A stretch of 6,632 bases of DNA, from contig JAIRZH010000071.1 of assembly GCA_031267335.1 (NCBI GenBank), forward strand, positions 1 to 6,632, given 5' to 3'. The notes under the pieces are model-generated. The model had not been told where the DNA came from, ran no database searches, and saw only the letters and a program-made list of their open reading frames with translations. This DNA is from Oscillospiraceae bacterium. Lineage in GTDB: Bacteria > Bacillota > Clostridia > Oscillospirales > Acutalibacteraceae. Each line of letters opens with the position of its first letter. Position 1 is the first letter of the stretch. Shown in pieces: positions 6,411 to 6,632 of the stretch. A program made the translations under genes and the position numbers.

Positions 6411-6632
6411 TTAAACAACTTGTAAATCCATGTTGTGCAAGCCACAAATTATTGTCATTCTAAGTCCATAACGTTTGCGCTTATTTCTATATCTATCACA
6501 CATAATTTTAAATCTCTTTATACAGTCTATTAACATTTTCTTTTAGAGCCTGTTTCCACTACTGTTTAACGACCATATTTCGGTACTTTTTGATTTGTAC
6601 TACGTTAAATTTTTTCACAATACGTTAGTATT
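6411..6632 (-). pseudogene. IS5-family transposase, decayed C-terminal part (continues past window)
   Basis: Read on the - strand, the frame 6536-6411 gives 41 residues from MLIDCIKRFK to a TAA stop. It contains RFKIMCDRYRNKRKRYGLR and ICGLHNMDL. This is the C-terminal signature of IS5-type DDE transposases (typically ...ENVI..IKRFKI..DRYRNRRKRFGLRFNLI.GI.N.EL) and includes the region of the final catalytic Glu, which appears to read Asp in LIDCIKRF. Upstream in the same frame NRL-stop-KK corresponds to the expected NRxLSKxR, with one Ser codon turned to TAA. Further upstream the resemblance weakens and the frame breaks, so the gene is dead. The family match is from remembered consensus. The N-terminal two thirds, if present, are beyond the right edge. 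It points towards mnmE, tail to tail. Confidence 0.7.
6587..6632. repeat. dispersed repeat, copy 2 (partner at 745-789)
   Basis: This stretch is the same-orientation partner of 745-789, with seven mismatches and one extra T. It runs to the window edge, so the true repeat may extend further. It falls inside the IS5-like transposase fossil, upstream (in transposase terms) of the conserved RYRNKRKR end. Confidence 0.7.

Noticed and set aside
6062..6445. 127-codon - strand frame over the end of mnmE
   Set aside because: It overlaps the well-supported mnmE C-terminus and crosses the transposase fossil in a different frame; no recognisable protein features.

Overview
This is a strongly AT-rich bacterial segment (roughly three quarters A+T by eye) carrying housekeeping genes. 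All clear genes lie on the + strand: the 3' end of truA, then thrS, cmk, plsC and mnmE. TGA ends thrS and TGG encodes Trp, so the standard bacterial code (table 11) fits and a Mollicutes code does not. The ThrRS sequence style, the cmk-plsC pair and the heavy use of TTG starts behind GGAG-type ribosome sites suggest a low-GC Clostridia-like Firmicute. The extreme AT bias, long homopolymer runs, eroded spacers and dead insertion sequences also fit a reduced or host-associated genome. That lifestyle is an inference and the window cannot prove it.

Layout. Bases 2-331 hold the C-terminal third or so of tRNA pseudouridine synthase A. Bases 332-1446 are gene-poor. They contain a possible short membrane-protein gene on the - strand (458-661, with a strong ribosome site), a short membrane-anchored hypothetical gene on the + strand (924-1244), and what looks like a heavily decayed IS5-type insertion sequence. 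Bases 1489-4711 form a tight operon, thrS-cmk-plsC: thrS and cmk overlap by 4 bases and cmk and plsC are 2 bases apart. An extended -10 promoter lies just upstream of thrS, and no T-box leader is visible. A spacer of 292 bases with no recognisable gene follows, ending in a small inverted repeat before mnmE (5004-6362). From 6411 to the right edge, on the - strand, lies the decayed 3' end of an IS5-family transposase. A 45-base piece of it is repeated (about 84% identical) at 745-789.

How the genes relate. truA and mnmE act on tRNA modification and thrS charges tRNA-Thr, so three of the five recognised genes serve translation accuracy. cmk makes CDP/dCDP for nucleic acid and phospholipid precursors, and plsC makes phosphatidic acid, the next lipid precursor. 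Their coupling in one operon is a common bacterial arrangement.

I found no convincing undescribed system. The parts most worth a second look are the truA-thrS interval, where a small membrane ORF with a good start site appears to sit inside, and perhaps partly derive from, an insertion-sequence fossil, and the matching fossil after mnmE.
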